Part shown: positions 36,540 through 49,200 of the stretch, one piece after another
Numbering within the stretch: position 1 is the stretch's first letter
How the letters are laid out: each line of letters begins with the position of its first letter
Assembly (NCBI GenBank): GCA_013399895.1
Contig: VXBA01001268.1
Span: 62,230-126,229 of the forward strand
Source: Serilophus lunatus
Lineage: Eukaryota > Chordata > Aves > Passeriformes > Eurylaimidae
Direction of reading: 5' to 3'
Length of the DNA stretch: 64,000 bases
Translations under genes and position numbers: made by a program
Notes under the pieces: generated by a model
Databases searched by the model: none
Told to the model about the DNA's origin: nothing
The model's input: only the letters and a program-made list of their open reading frames with translations

Positions 36540-37296
36540 GAAAATTGTAGATGATATAAAGCTGTAAGGAGTGGCTGATACACTAGATGACTGTGGTGCA
36601 ATTCAGAGGTGGGGGGCTCTGCAGTCTGGAGCAGTGTGTTGACAGAAGTCTTGTGAGATTTATATGCCAAGCCGTGCACATGGGGAAAAATAATTCCATG
36701 CACCAGCAGAGGATATGGGTAGGATAGAGAGTATCTTGGAAGAAAAGACAGAGACTTCTTTTTGGAAGCCAGTACTTCACCCCTGCACCAATGGCAAATA
36801 ATTTCCTGAGCAGCATTATGAAAAGTATTGGTGGCTGATCAAGGGAAATGATCCTTCCCCTCTATTCAATACTGCTGAGGCCACCTGGGTCCATATCCAG
36901 GCTTGCCAGTAGGATAGAGAGATGGACATGCAGTTTGTCCAATATAGGGTTCATGAATACGATTAAAGGTCTGGAAAATTTGCCCTTTAAGGAGTAACTG
37001 AAAGACTTAGGTCTTGACTTTTCTGGAAATGAGAAGGCACAGAGGGACCTCATTATACAAACGCTTGTTACAAGTTGCACCAGGAGAGGTTTCCTCTCAA
37101 CATAGCTTTCACTATATTACATTTCCTTCCTATCAACCCCTGGAAAAACTTCCCTGCAGACATGTTAGAATTCTCACTGATATATTTTTCAAATTGTCAT
37201 TGGACAAGGTGCTAGGTAATGTCATCTAGGCTCCCTTGGCCATGAAATGTTGGACCAGATGATCTTTTGAGGGCCTTTCCAGCCTGGGTGATTCTG
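36540..37296 (+). mobile_element. CR1 LINE 3' fragment, old
   Basis: Decayed but traceable in order. It starts with 'gtagatgatataaagctg' (catalytic FADD-region DNA), followed by 'gatccttcccctctattcaa' (36850-36869) and 'gaggccacctgggtccatat' (36875-36894). Later come 'agaaggcacagagggacctc' and 'gagaggtttcctctcaacat'. The 3' tail has 'ggaccagatgatcttttgag' (37252-37271) and ends 'gtgattctggg'. Many indels; no frame is left. It belongs to an older CR1 subfamily than 23129-24410. Confidence 0.82.
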
Positions 37297-37740
37297 GGCC
37301 ATAAAGATGATTAGAGAATCAGAATGGCTGAAGTCAGAAGGGACCTCTGCAGATCATCTAGTCCGACTTCCCTGCACTGTCAGCTTAAGCAGGTTGCCCA
37401 GTCAGATTTTGAATATCTCTGTAGATAGAGACTCCAAAATCTCCCTGGGCAATTTATTCCAGTGTTTGACAATCCTTGCAGTAAAAATGTATTTTCTCTG
37501 ATTAAGAGATTGGAGATGAGCAAGGGATTGAAGCATCTGTCATATGACAAGAGGCCAAGAGAGCTGGAACTGTTCAGCCTGAAGCAGAGAAGGCTTAGGG
37601 GGGATCTTATCAGTGTATATAAATAACTAAAAGGAGGATAAGCAAAGAAGATAGAGCTCGACACGGCTCAGCAGTGCTCAGAAACAATACATAAAGCAAT
37701 AGGCACAAACTGGAATACAGTTTAGTGAAATCTACCTATC
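37297..37740 (+). mobile_element. Second CR1 LINE fragment, split by an opposite-strand CR1
   Basis: The left piece is 37297-37317 ('ggccataaagatgattagag') and the right piece is about 37510-37740. Joined, the order follows CR1: '...gccataaagatgatt... gagcaagggattgaagcatc ... gagctggaactgttcagcct ... gggggatcttatcagtgtat ... caataggcacaaactggaat'. The break coincides with a minus-strand CR1 insertion at 37318-37499. The 3' tail of this copy is missing beyond 37740. Confidence 0.75.
37318..37499 (-). mobile_element. CR1 3' fragment nested in another CR1
   Basis: Plus-strand reading: 'atcagaatggctgaagtcag', then 'aagggacctctgcagatcat', 'ctagtccgacttccctgcac' and 'gggcaatttattccagtgtt'. This is the reverse complement of a CR1 3' end. 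It is flanked by GATTAGAGA (37309-37317) and GATTAAGAGA (37500-37509), a likely target-site duplication with one indel. Confidence 0.8.
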
Positions 37741-38720
37741 CATTCATTTTACCTGCCAGTTTTGTTATTTCTACCTTTAGAAAGATGTTTTCCTTCTAAT
37801 AAAAGGAGGTACTCACACGTTTGATGATTTATTTTTTTTACAGTTTTCTGTACATCTTGTACATTATTTACAAGTTGCTTTTTTGTTGAGATTTTTTTTC
37901 TTCTGCCAAGAATTCGATTACAATTTCTGTTTGCAATTATGTTGGATAGTTCATTATACTTACTAAGTGGAGCAGTACCCATAATCTGAAGTTTCTAATT
38001 CTATATATTCAGAGCTGTCTATTCTATGAAGGGAAAAATTAATACATGGACGAGACACTTCCTATCAGCCACATAGGTTTCGGGTAACTAAAGAAGTTCA
38101 CGAGTAATTCTTCAGCAAACACTTTAAATTTAAGATGCATAGGTCAACCTGGGCAACCACTGCCTTATTTTGAGAAATAGGAAGTTTTGTCTCATGAAAA
38201 TTCAATCAGGAAATACTTTCCTATCTTTATGAAACATGTGATGTATAAATATTTATGCACTTGCACATTTATTCTTTACTATAATTCCTTGACATACAAA
38301 GGAGTTAAATAGCTAAGAAAAAGGAAGTTTTGATGAATACAATAAAACCTGCATCTGTGAGGCACCAAAATTTTCATACATTTAATTGTACCATGATGGT
38401 AAGTCTTAGGTAAATATAGAGTAAATGAAAACTGGAAATTGTTTCCTTTTCCATTACAAAGTATTTTTAATTGAAGTTTGCTACAGAGAATAAGAAAATA
38501 AAAAAAAGGCCTAAAAAAATCTAAAAGAAAAAAAAATATCAGTAGTATCACAGAACAGCATTGATTAAACTAAGAGTTTCACTGCTACTGTTTTTTATTT
38601 CTGTTTCAAACTTCTTTTGCGGTCTGAATGAGCTCAGTTTCAAGTCCAGCAGAATATATTTCAGCCTTCTCTGGAAATCCACAAAGGAGTAGTTGCAGAG
38701 TTAGTCCTGTGGAATGCAGT
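37741..38720. other. Unique AT-rich sequence, no gene seen
   Basis: T-rich and A-rich runs, no repeat family or exon recognised. Confidence 0.5.
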
Positions 38721-38798
38721 TTTTTTTTTTACTTTACTTTACTTTACTTTACTTTACTTTACTTTACTTTACTTTACTTTACTTTACTTTACTTTACT
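38721..38798. repeat. (ACTTT)13 microsatellite with leading T run
   Basis: T10 at 38721-38730 followed by thirteen perfect ACTTT units (38731-38795). An apparent YFTLL-repeat protein across it is a by-product of the pentamer. Confidence 0.98.
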
Positions 38799-39944
38799 GA
38801 TTTAATTCCCGTGAGATTTGCACAGAGCCTTGATCTATCTACCTCTTTTAATTTTTTTTTTATTGTTTTGCAGCTTGAGATATAATCAGTGGTTTCCATC
38901 TTTGCTAATATATCATCGTGCATATGGGAAAGGAGGAAAAGATGACGTCTTGAATGCTTATTCTTGTAACTGTAACAAAGAATTGAATGGAAAACTGAGT
39001 ATTGAGCAAAGCAAGTATTTGCAAATAAAGGATGACGTGGACAAACCAGACTTAGAACATGATAATTTTATGTAGTAAACCCTGTAAATTCCTATGATGT
39101 TAAGATACAGGTGAAAGAGGTGCTAGGATGCACCTAATTGCCTAAAATTTTACCACAAATAACATCTGTGATATTCAGGGCTTAAATAGCATCCAGTTGA
39201 AAAATGCTCCAGAAATTAGCAGATTGTATCTACATATATAATTGGTAAACATCTCCATGCAGCTAAACTTCAAACTCAGCTAAAGTTGGCATCCTTCACT
39301 GTGGTTCACTCTCTTGCATGAAGATGAGTGGGAATGCTGACAATGGTTGGTCTGGGAACTGTATCAAATGAGTAGCATACTTCATGTCTTAATCATTAGC
39401 AGCTGGAAAGCAGGTGTGCAATTATCTGGTATCCTTTAGCAACACTTCAGGTCCATATTGATTTTGATCAAATTAAAAAAAAAAAAGAGAATTTGCTTCA
39501 TAGCACATCTTTATATACAGAAATCCTGTGTAACTTTATTCTGAAAATCTCACTCTCACCGTTTGAATTACAAGAAGTGTTAAAAAGGGCATTCTTGAGA
39601 AGCAGATTAGAAATAGCATAGAAAAGGAAAATTAAAAAAAAAAAGAAAATGAAGCTGTTGTCATGTTTTGTGATGTATCAATTAACAGTTACCATTTTTG
39701 TCATTGAAGGTAAAAGAAAAAAGGATTTTCTGAGCTTTTTTTTTTGACATTGTGATGGCTACCACTTTCCTGAGAACCAGGAGCAAATATTAGCTTTATC
39801 ACACAATAGGCTTAAAAATTAGTATTTGTATCTATCAGTCTTTGTACTGTTTTATTTGCCTTTCGATTGACTCTAAATCCAGCAAGCTCACTTCAAGACA
39901 TCAAGATTCATCATCTGGTAAATATTTGTCAATACCTCATCCCT
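38799..39944. other. Unique AT-rich sequence, no gene seen
   Basis: Short A and T homopolymers. No repeat family or exon recognised. Confidence 0.5.
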
Positions 39945-40080
39945 GAAGACATTCAAAGTCAGATTGGATGGGGCTCTGAGTAACCTCATGTACTTGAATA
40001 TGTCCCTGCTCATTGCTGGAGGATTGGACTAGATGACCTTTAAAGGTCCCTTCCAACCCAAACTATTGTATGATAGTATT
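39945..40080 (+). mobile_element. CR1 3' tail fragment
   Basis: Shows 'gaagacattcaaagtcagat', 'tggatggggctctgagtaac', 'ggattggactagatgacctt', 'taaaggtcccttccaaccca' and the end 'attgtatgatagtattg'. A clear CR1 3' end of about 135 bases, 5'-truncated. Confidence 0.92.
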
Positions 40081-40833
40081 GCAAACCAAATGTGAAAATA
40101 AATTCGAGTAGAGATTAAGGATGCTTGTAACCTGTGAAGATTCTTCAAATATATGGCAAATCATGAAGGATAGGGAATTTCAGGAAAAGCCTTGGATCTT
40201 GTTGGGAAAAAAAAAAAAAAGTCTGCAGTTATGTAGGCACTAGATAGGTCTCTTTAGTAGGACAAAGGACTTCTTGAATGTTCATACAGTTATGCATTAT
40301 CTCAAAATTGTTATATAGATATAATGCTCATTATCTTTGTGGTATTGATCTACATCAATGAGTGAAAAGATATTTAAAGGTGTTTTGTATATTTGTGATT
40401 TTTTAAAGTATTAGCGTAAAACTACAAGGTATAGAGAATAGTCAAACATGAACAGTTTTCTATGGGTTATTGTAAAGTTCTTTTTAAATTTATAAAAAGA
40501 CATTACCCTAGAGATTATATTGTATTCCATGTTGCTCAGAAACGAAGATATTTGCTATTGGACACAACATATTAAAAAAGGAAACAAAACCCCCCCATTC
40601 TGTACTTTATGATGTTATAAACTTTATTATTCTATCCTGTACTTTATATCAGAATTTAGATAGCTAAATTCAATGTGGTGGTCAACAAGATTTTCTGCTA
40701 CATTATTTCAGCCTCAAAATCTATTTTTCATGTTCTCTCTGTGAAATGTGCATGTACCGATATACTATAATTTGGATCAAGCTGAATATATACCCACCTA
40801 AATTCATTTTCCATAGACTGGGCAGCCTTATGT

Positions 40834-40882
<49 letters not shown>

Positions 40883-41194
40883 CATAATATACACACCCTG
40901 CTCTGTAATCTACTACCTGTTCAAAGCAGACACATAAAACAGAGTTTTGCTGTCACTGTCTTTTTTTTTATAATAAACTAGAGGCTAAATAGGTCTCAGA
41001 AAGTCACCTATCTTTAGTGCATCTTTTAGATAAAACTCCGAAGTTCCTCCATCAAAGAACAGTGTCTTAACCACTGAATTTAGTTTCCTTTTTCTCCTTG
41101 TGCCTCTGCATAGGTTAACTCCCATGGGAAGACAATATAGAGTCCCTAGTCAAGGTGCAATCTTTGTGGGAAACCTTTCTACACATCATGGTGG
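40081..41194. other. Unique AT-rich sequence with a CA microsatellite
   Basis: No gene or retrotransposon recognised. Contains an A run at 40207-40220 and (CA)19. Confidence 0.5.
40839..40876. repeat. (CA)19 microsatellite
   Basis: Nineteen uninterrupted CA units, bordered by TA-rich sequence on the right. Confidence 0.98.
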
Positions 41195-41350
41195 TCTTCA
41201 AGACCTCAAGCCTTGGTCCTTCAATCGTTCCTCACAGAGCAAATGCTCCAGCTCTGATTGCTCCAACAACCTGCAGCTGAACTCATCCCCCTTCATTGAT
41301 GTCTATCCTGACATCCTGAGGAGCACCAAACTGGTTGCAGTAGCGTTGGT
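41195..41350 (-). mobile_element. Possible decayed CR1 fragment
   Basis: Plus-strand 'tcctcacagagcaaatgctc', 'cagctctgattgctccaaca' resembles the reverse complement of the CR1 segment where the C-terminal coding region meets 'ggagca(c/t)tt...gaggaa'. The match is short with a probable deletion, so this is tentative. The neighbouring 41360-41640 is unassigned. Confidence 0.4.
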
Positions 41351-42477
41351 GTGACCTAGTAATTGTAAATTCAATGATAGTCACTTCCCTGGACCTGCTG
41401 CCTGTGATCCTCTTAGCACGACTCTACATAATTTTTGGCTAATCCTGCTGCCACTACACACTACTGACTCCAGTTTACTGTCCCCAGGGATTTTCCCCCA
41501 AAGGTGTCCCCCAGCTTGTCTGTGTCATTGTTTAATTTCCTTGTGTTTGTGTTGGTCTATTCCTACAGTCTGTCACTATCCTTGTGGATGGCAGAGGCCC
41601 TGGCCTCATACTGACTGGTCATTCTGCTTTGTAGTTAACAGAAAACTTAGCAAGAATGAACTGTCTTCTCCACCAGATACTTGACAAATATTTTGAACAA
41701 GATACATTGATGTTTTCCACTAACTGCTGAAGTGTTAGTATTCTAAAATATTTTGTCAATAGATGGAATTAGTTTATGTAAAGTAACCTACTTTTGTGTA
41801 AAGAGATGTCTGAAATTTATAAATATGCACACATTTTAGTAGAAAATTCCTAATGTAATTTAATGAATCATAACATTTTGATTTGAAGCATTAAAATGTA
41901 AGGAGCTTAATTCAAACTAAGAAAATTGCGAAAAGCATGCTAAGCATTCCTAAGAAATGATCAGAATGTAATGATGCACCATTCAGACAAGTCAGCATTA
42001 AAGTTAAGACTTTGAAATAAAAATCTGGAAAAGCATTTTGAGTCATTTCTAAAGAGTCATTACATACTACACAGCTGCTGTATAACCTGCGGAAACCTGT
42101 GTCTCAGCAGGGCCCTGACTTCCCTTTCTAACCCCAACTCATGTAAGTTCCTAACTTTATTGGCAGTAGGCTGGTGAAAGGGAAATTGTTTTTAGAAGAC
42201 CCGAGAACAGAAGGATGGAAACAAGATGTGAATAAAATAATGCTGCAGTTTAATCCAAGAATTAACTGGTATTCTTCCTACTTGCCACCCTCTTGACTAG
42301 TTCTGAAACTTCGGCAGACTGATATCCTCAAGTATGTAATTACCTCTCACTACATGGATTGGCATTGCTAACAGACCATTAAATGATAACAAATTTATGG
42401 AAGATTTTTTTTTTTTTAAAGATGGAAACTATGCTTTGCTTGGTAATCTTTCTTTATTGAAATCTGACACTTCAGCA
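41351..42477. other. Unique sequence, no gene seen
   Basis: 41360-41640 has more even base composition than the rest but no recognisable frame or repeat. The remainder is AT-rich, with a T run near 42407. Confidence 0.45.
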
Positions 42478-43722
42478 TCTGGCACTTTCTAGCATAGATT
42501 TAGGAGGGGAAGGTCCTTCCTGGCCAACTTGATCTCCTCTAATGACCAGGTGACTCACCTGGTGGGAATGCAGGGAATGTGATGGATGTTGTCTACCTGG
42601 ACTTCAGCAAAGCCTTTGACACTGTCCCCTACAGCATACTCCTGGAAAAGATGCCAGCCCACAGATTGGACAGGTGCGTTCTGTGCTGGGTTAAGAACTG
42701 ACTGGATGGCCAGGCCTGGAGAGTGGCAGGGAACAGTGCTGCATCCAGTTGGTAACCAGTCACTAGTGGTGTCCCTCAGGGATCCATGTGTGCCCTGTCC
42801 TGTTTAATATCTTTATTGATGATCTATGTGAGGGGATTCAGTCTATCATTAGCAAATTTGCAGATGACACCTAGTTGGGAACTGTTAGAGGGTAGAAAGG
42901 CTCTGCAGAGGGACATGGACAGGCTGGATAGATGGGCAGAATCCAACACGAGATTTAAGAAGTCCAGATGCTGAGTCCTATGCTTAGGCCACAATAAACA
43001 GATCCCTGCAGTTCTGTATGCTGGAGACACAGTGGCTGGAGACTGGCCAGGCAGAAAGGGACCTGGGTTTGCTTGTCAGCAACTGACTGAACATGAGCCA
43101 GCAGTGTGCCCAGGTAGCCAAGAAGGTCAGTGGCATCCTGGCCTATGTTAGGAATAGTGGGGCCAGTAGGATTAGGGATGTCATTCTTCCACTGTACTTG
43201 GCACTGGTTAGGCCACACCTCAAGTACTGTGTCTAGTTCTGGACCCCTCAGTTTAGGAAGGACGTTGAGATGCTCAAATACATCAAGAAAAGGGCAACAA
43301 GGCGAGGGGTCTGGAACAGAAGCCCTGTGAAGAGCAGCTGAAGGAGCTGGGGTTATTTAGCCTGGAGAAGGAGGGGCTAGAGGGAGACCTTATCATTCTC
43401 TAAACCATATCTGAAAGGAAGTTGTAGCCATCTGGGGGTAGTCTCTTCTCCCAAGCAATGAGTTATGGAATGAGAGGACACAATCTTAAACTGTGTCGAG
43501 GCACATTTAAGCTAGATATTAAGGAAAAATCCTTCACGAAAAGTGATTGGACATTGGAATGGGCTGCCCAGGGAGGTGGGGGAGTCACTGTCCCTGGAAG
43601 TGTTTAAAAAAAGACTGGATGTGGCACTTACTGCCATGATTTAGTTGATGAGGTAGTGTTAGGTCAGATTGGACTTGATCTCAAAGGTGCTTTAGAACCT
43701 AGTTAATCCTGTGATTCTGTGA
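42478..43722 (+). mobile_element. CR1 LINE, long 5'-truncated copy
   Basis: About 1.25 kb. It starts within the reverse-transcriptase region ('ctagcatagatttaggaggg') and reads through to the 3' tail, which ends 'cctgtgattctgtgatctgt'. Landmarks in order: YLDFSKAFDTVP (42592-42627), 'VTSGVPQGS' (with changes, 42757-42785), 'LFNIFIDDL' (42804-42830), FADD (42856-42867), 'LLEGRKALQRDMDRLDRWAE', 'ILAYVRNS', 'SSSG/WTPQFR', then the 3' untranslated region. It overlaps exactly the segment that the 23129 copy has lost. Confidence 0.95.
42574..43620 (+). pseudogene. CR1 ORF2 remnant (reverse transcriptase, partial)
   Basis: Both catalytic blocks of the reverse transcriptase are visible: the first aspartate in YLDFSKAF (about 42592-42615) and FADD (about 42856-42867). 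The lysine codon after FADDT has become a stop, and there are further frameshifts around 42640-42700, 42950-43060 and 43300. The coding order otherwise follows the family to its C-terminus. The endonuclease half is absent through 5' truncation. Non-functional. Confidence 0.88.
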
Positions 43723-44193
43723 TCTGTAAATTATTTTTTGAATATGTGAACATAGTCATTGATGTATCAATCAACATATTCTTACTACATCATGCTAAAT
43801 CAGAGAAGTGAAAAATATCTTAATAGATTTCAGTTCCATACAACTCTCTTAAATAATTTTTATTATTAATAATTTCTAACGTAGAACCAAAAAAATAATC
43901 CTCTGAAAATTAGAAAGTGTAAAATGCTTCGTTATTTTGGCATAGAAAATAAGTGTCTTAAGTTGACAAATGTTACAGATTGATTCTGTGGGATTGTACA
44001 CCAGTATTTTTGATAGTTTTTCAAACATATTTGAACTATTTTATTGTATTACATATTAAAAAAAAACAAAAAACAATAAAACATGACTTGAGAGATCCTT
44101 CTCTTTGAAGGCATTCCAGATAAGAAGAAAGCTTTATTTCAGCTTGCTAAAACTAGTGAGATCTCTGGCTTTAGGGCTCAAACTTTTATTTAA
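43723..44193. other. Unique AT-rich sequence, no gene seen
   Basis: Contains an A-rich run near 44060-44077. No recognised element. Confidence 0.5.
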
Positions 44194-44370
44194 AATCACA
44201 GAATAAAACCATAGCTAAGGCTGGAAGGGACCTCTATATGTCATCTGGTTCAACTACCTTGCTAAAGCAGGACCACCAGGAGCCATTCACAGAGGACCAT
44301 GTCCAGATATATTTTGAGTATGTCCAAGGAGGGATGTTCTACTACCTCTTTGGGCAACCTGTGCCAGCGC
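44194..44370 (-). mobile_element. CR1 3' fragment
   Basis: Plus-strand 'aatcacagaataaaaccata', 'ggctggaagggacctctata', 'tatattttgagtatgtccaa' and 'ctttgggcaacctgtgccag' are the reverse complement of the CR1 3' end and the adjacent C-terminal coding DNA. Right boundary is approximate; similarity is lost after about 44370. Confidence 0.85.
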
Positions 44371-45851
44371 TAGGTTACCTACACCAGACTATAGTTTTCT
44401 GGATCCTCCCTTTTCACAAGATAGGAGTGACATTTGTCCTCAAGCACTTTTCCCAGTAGTGATGATTGTCTAAAAAACGTTACACAGGGTGTTGTGTATT
44501 CAGCAAAAAATCTATGTTAAAGCAAACCTTCCACTTGTTACAAAGTGAGCCAAGGACTTACAGACTTCCTAGTACATACTTGGTTACTGGTATAAATTTC
44601 AGTGTAAATATTACTCTTGGCTGTGGTCTCTGGGACCAGGTGTTCATGTTGCTCAGTGTCAGTTTACTCACCCCAAGAGCATAACCACAGGCCAGAGCAA
44701 GTCAGATGATGTAAGGCTCCACAAGACAATATGCAGTCTTGTAAATGAGTTTCCAAACTTGTGCTTCCTTTTCTTGAGGTTATTGTGGGCAACACACTGA
44801 AGAGGATATTGACCATGGTTCTTCTGAGAGCAGCATGTTGAAAACACAACTATTGTGAAAGCAAGATAATATAGAGAGCATTACAAGAGCCAATTCATGG
44901 CACAAGAAGTATAACTTCTGTAGAGAAAAAAAAAGTCCAAAAATGTACACTTCTAGATGTGTCAAATCCAGTTCACAAATACCTCGTGATATCAGGTTTC
45001 ACTAAGTGCAATGCTCTAGAGTATCTCTTATTTTTCTGTACTACTTCTTCATAGATAATAACCAAACAAATTAATAATAATTATCTTGGATGTCTGCGTT
45101 GAAGTATAGAGTGCAAATCTTCTAGTCTAAATGAACTAAGAGATAGTAGTAACTTTATTAATCTGATCATCTAGAGACAATAAAGGCGTATTCTACATAT
45201 TGAGATTCTTTAGTAATCTCACTATGTTTATACTAGGCACTTGAGTTTGAATTTGTCTGATCAACTATGTACTTCTCTTAGCCTAGCACTTTAGTCTCCC
45301 TTTGAAACCAGCGGAAAGATTTTTTAAACCAGTGGGAAGATATATTATATTACTTCTGCTTTTAAGGTTGTTTTACATAACAAATGGTTCAGAAACATTT
45401 ATTTTCTACTCTATAACAAGTACTAGCTGATTAGTCAGCTATAGACATCTACATTACACCTGTCTAAATTTATGTGAGATGAATCCCACTCCAGCTTAAG
45501 AAATCAATGACAATTTTAATGTAGTCATGGCTTTTGTCCTGGTACAGCAGTAGGAAGTGCTAGAAAGGATGTAATAAGGAGTTAGCAAATTAATGCATAT
45601 GTATATATATATGTATATACATAACTTGAAAATTGAGTAGCTCTTAATGCTACAGGATGTTGCTACGTTTTTTTAAAACTTCTCCAGCAAGTGTACTTCT
45701 TCTGTGTTCCTTCCCATATGTTTCCTTTTGTAGTTGAAAGAAAAGTTATTTCCTAAAAAAATCTCCTGAAACTTTCTGTAAAAGCAGAAAGTTAAGATGT
45801 TAACAACATTTTATTCTAACATTTCCATGTCCACTTTTAATGTGCAGTGTT
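44371..45851. other. Unassigned sequence, no gene seen
   Basis: 44371-44900 is compositionally balanced but unrecognised. The rest is AT-rich, with a TA-rich alternating tract at 45598-45625. Confidence 0.45.
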
Positions 45852-46285
45852 CAGAGGTGGCAAGAGGAAGGGCCCTGAAGAACCTATTGTTTACAAACAG
45901 AAAAGGGCTGATGGGAGATGTGTTGGTCAGAAGCTGTCTGGGGTACAGTGACCATGAAATGATGGGAATTTTCAATATTCAGTGAAACAAGAAGAGTCAT
46001 CAACAAAACCCCTACTTTGGACTTCCAGAGGGCAATCTTTGACCTATTTAGGATACCGAGTCAGAGTACCTTGGGAAACAGCCCTTGAAAACAACTATCT
46101 GAGAAGAATGGACATACTTCAAGAGAGAAATCTTGAAGCCACAGGTGCAGAGAAGGATAAGCCAGCAGAGAAGGTGTCCAGCCTGCCAGGGCAGGGAGCT
46201 TTTGCAGGAACTCAGGGAAATAACAGTGGTTTATAGTCTTTGGAAAAAAGGACAGGCAACTCGGGAAGTGAGGAAATGTTTAAGG
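45852..46285 (+). mobile_element. CR1 LINE internal fragment, end of endonuclease domain and linker
   Basis: Translation at 45852-45984 ends with GDVLVRSCLGYSDHEMMGIF, which carries the SDH block of the apurinic-type endonuclease of CR1 ORF2. After a frameshift, 'LDFQRAIFDLFRIPSQSTLG', then 'WTYFKREILKPQVQRR'-like coding, and 'ELCRNSGK..VYSLWKKGQ' follow the linker between endonuclease and reverse transcriptase (46012-46270, several frames). There is no reverse transcriptase and no 3' tail, which is unusual for CR1. It could be what remains after deletion of the downstream part. Confidence 0.85.
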
Positions 46286-49200
46286 ATGTTGCAGTCTTAA
46301 ACTGCACCAATTAGGTAGTATTCTTTATCAGAGGACAATTAAGTTTTAGAAATAATTTTCATCTCTTATGCTTTCATTTGTTTACATTCGCATAGGTCTC
46401 CTAGGCTGTCTTCAACCTGGCTTTTGCACAGTCATCTAAATATTCACCACCTGCTATGAACATGAGGCCTCTTCAAGGTCAAAACTGGCTTATCTTAGTT
46501 CTAATTAGCCAAGAGCTGGTACAGCTAATTTAACATGTTCCCACACCTGGCCTCCACCTTCTTTCGTAGGCTGATGTAGGTATATCATTGGTTCCATGCC
46601 CCAAGCTGAGAGGGATATCAGAGGTATCAGAGATAGGCTGAGGAGTTTTGGACAACAATTCATGCAAGTTTAGAATCAGCCAAATTGAATCCTACTTACT
46701 CAAACTCCTTTTTGTGTTCATTGAAGAGTGGACAACTACCAACTGGATTAAAAGTGATATCTAGTGAAGCTGATAATTTCTACAGTACCCAAGACATCAG
46801 CCTGAGGCTCACAGATAAGACCTACAAAAACTCAAACCTTTCTGAAAAAAAAAGGATGCGTACCAGATAGGATGTTTGTAATAGTACTAAGTACCTGTGG
46901 GTTAGGCAACAGAATGAGCTCCTTTTACAGTAGAAATACACATTACATCATATAAAACCTACCTTAAATGTCTTTGATATCTCTAGGAGAATCCTTATAT
47001 TAATATAGCTTTGATAACTATATAAAAAGGTCTATAAATTAACAATGGCTATATTTTTGTCTAAGTTACAGCTAATATTTTTAAATGTGAACCAAAGAAC
47101 TGATGCATATTTTCACAAACAAAGCAAACTTGGGCATGCGTAGCCATAGATTGTTTACAAATATGTTGACTGAAAAATGTTTTGATTTTCTGATAATCAA
47201 AACCTTAAACCTGTATCCAACTAATTACTACTGAAAAAAATCTAACTTCTTATTGAGTGAGAAATGTATGCAAAAAATATTTAATCTTATTTTTAAAATT
47301 TTTATTACCGTTCTTAAATATCTTGAGTGTATTGGCAATTTTTTTTTAATTTTCAAACACCAAACTAAACATTTTAGCATGCTAGAGAAGTCTTAACTGC
47401 AAGAAATATGTCAATTATTATCCTTTGAAATATGGCAAACGTGCTCTTGATTAGATGCCTGCTATAAGGCATAAAACAGAAAGTCTACAAAATGCATGTG
47501 TTTTTTTCCTTCAAGGTTATCTTAATAATAACATTACATCAAGTCATCCTCTGATGCTGTAAATGCATTAGATCCAAAGTTTGCTCAATATCCAGAAACT
47601 CTGCATATCCTTTATTTTATTTTTCTGATCAACCAAGATTTGACAGCTGCAAAGGAAAAGGAAAGTATTTTCTGCACAAACGTGTTTGATTTCTTTTTTG
47701 ATATAGCAAGTGAAGATGGAATGCCCACTTGAGAAGATCAAGGTTCAGTATGGGATTGAGTTTCAAAAATAATAAACAGCATTTCCCTATAGACTATAGA
47801 GAGAGGATAAAAATACAACAAGTTTAGCTATGTCTGAAGTATTTCTCAGACAGCTAGAAAACCCTAATCTAATATGGATCAAGCTACTCAGCTGAGCCCA
47901 GGCTCTCATTTCCGGACTTAGTCTCAAATGCCGAACAAAACTGATGCCGATGAATCATTCTGTCATATAGTATGAAATATTTTGAGGCCTCATGCTAGAG
48001 AGGGGAAAAAAACCCCCAAACATATCCAGTGTAATTTGTATTACTTTTCCACCATCATGACTACATGTGAAAATGCATTTTTTCACTATTATTGTGGTGT
48101 CCTTCTGAGTTGCTTAGTTAAGGCCTGGCCAATGTACCAGCATTTAAACACTGTTATCACTAAGAATACTATTTAAAATTCAACAAGATTACATGATACT
48201 GCAGAAAGTAGCATAGGATTTTTACTATATAAATATATGACATTTCATTTTAAAAGTGCAAATGAAAAAATCTGACTAGCAGTTTCAGGGTAGAAAAAAC
48301 CTGACACATTTTGTTCCATTTTTCTATTTTTGTTTTACTATTACTGTAAGAACTGGTCACTGAACAATTTGTTGCATTATTTAGAACCTCTTCCTGAACA
48401 GCTTCCCAAATAGTTTCACGTTTTGTTCTGAGTCAGGTATGGTAAGCAAAGTGCCTTGCATGCTCTAAGATATCTTCTCCATAATAATAGAAAGTTTCAA
48501 GACATCAAGATTCTATTAAACATTGGTTCTAAGGGTGTTTTGCTATGAGCACATTTATTTTACAGATTGTTGTGGGGTTCTATACATTTATGATTTTGTT
48601 TTCTTTATAAATTTTTGATTACTTCACAAAAATAATTTCATATTACATTCTTCAATTATGAAAACTTGTTTCTAGATTTCTGTCAAATCAAAGAACCTGC
48701 ATATCTGTCCACCAACTCGTTTCTTCTGTCCTCCTGCCATGAAGCAGACAACTTGCACTTTCATCAAGCAGCAACACTGCTCCTTCTCTTCAGTCTAGGA
48801 GTTGTCCATCTGACACAGCTGGTTAGCTCAATGACCACACGCATCTGGAACGTGGCATTTGGAGGCAAGACAGCTCTGCCCAGCTGCAAGTCCATGCTAC
48901 AACCCCATAGGGACTGTGTGGTCTGACCAGTAATTGTGCCTCCTGGTTTCTTGGAGGAGCTATATTCTCCCAGCTACAGTTCACACCAAGGCAGACTGCA
49001 CTAGGCAACTTTTATGGCAACATGGTAAATATAAGGGGCGATCACAAGCAATGATCACCATTGTAGCAGCTGAGCAATGTGGGAGGAAGATGTAAGCCAT
49101 TTTATAAAAAAAGTTTGCAGGTAGTAAGTACTTTCTTGATATTAATTGTATTACCCCCAAAATGAAACTAAGGTACATTTGTCTGCCATTACTTTGATTA

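Noticed and set aside
38628..38885. Protein with YFTLL repeats
   Set aside because: Direct translation of the ACTTT microsatellite.
48666..49008. Overlapping plus- and minus-strand frames that looked exon-like
   Set aside because: Neither shows a protein signature, and splice-like signals do not agree with the frames.
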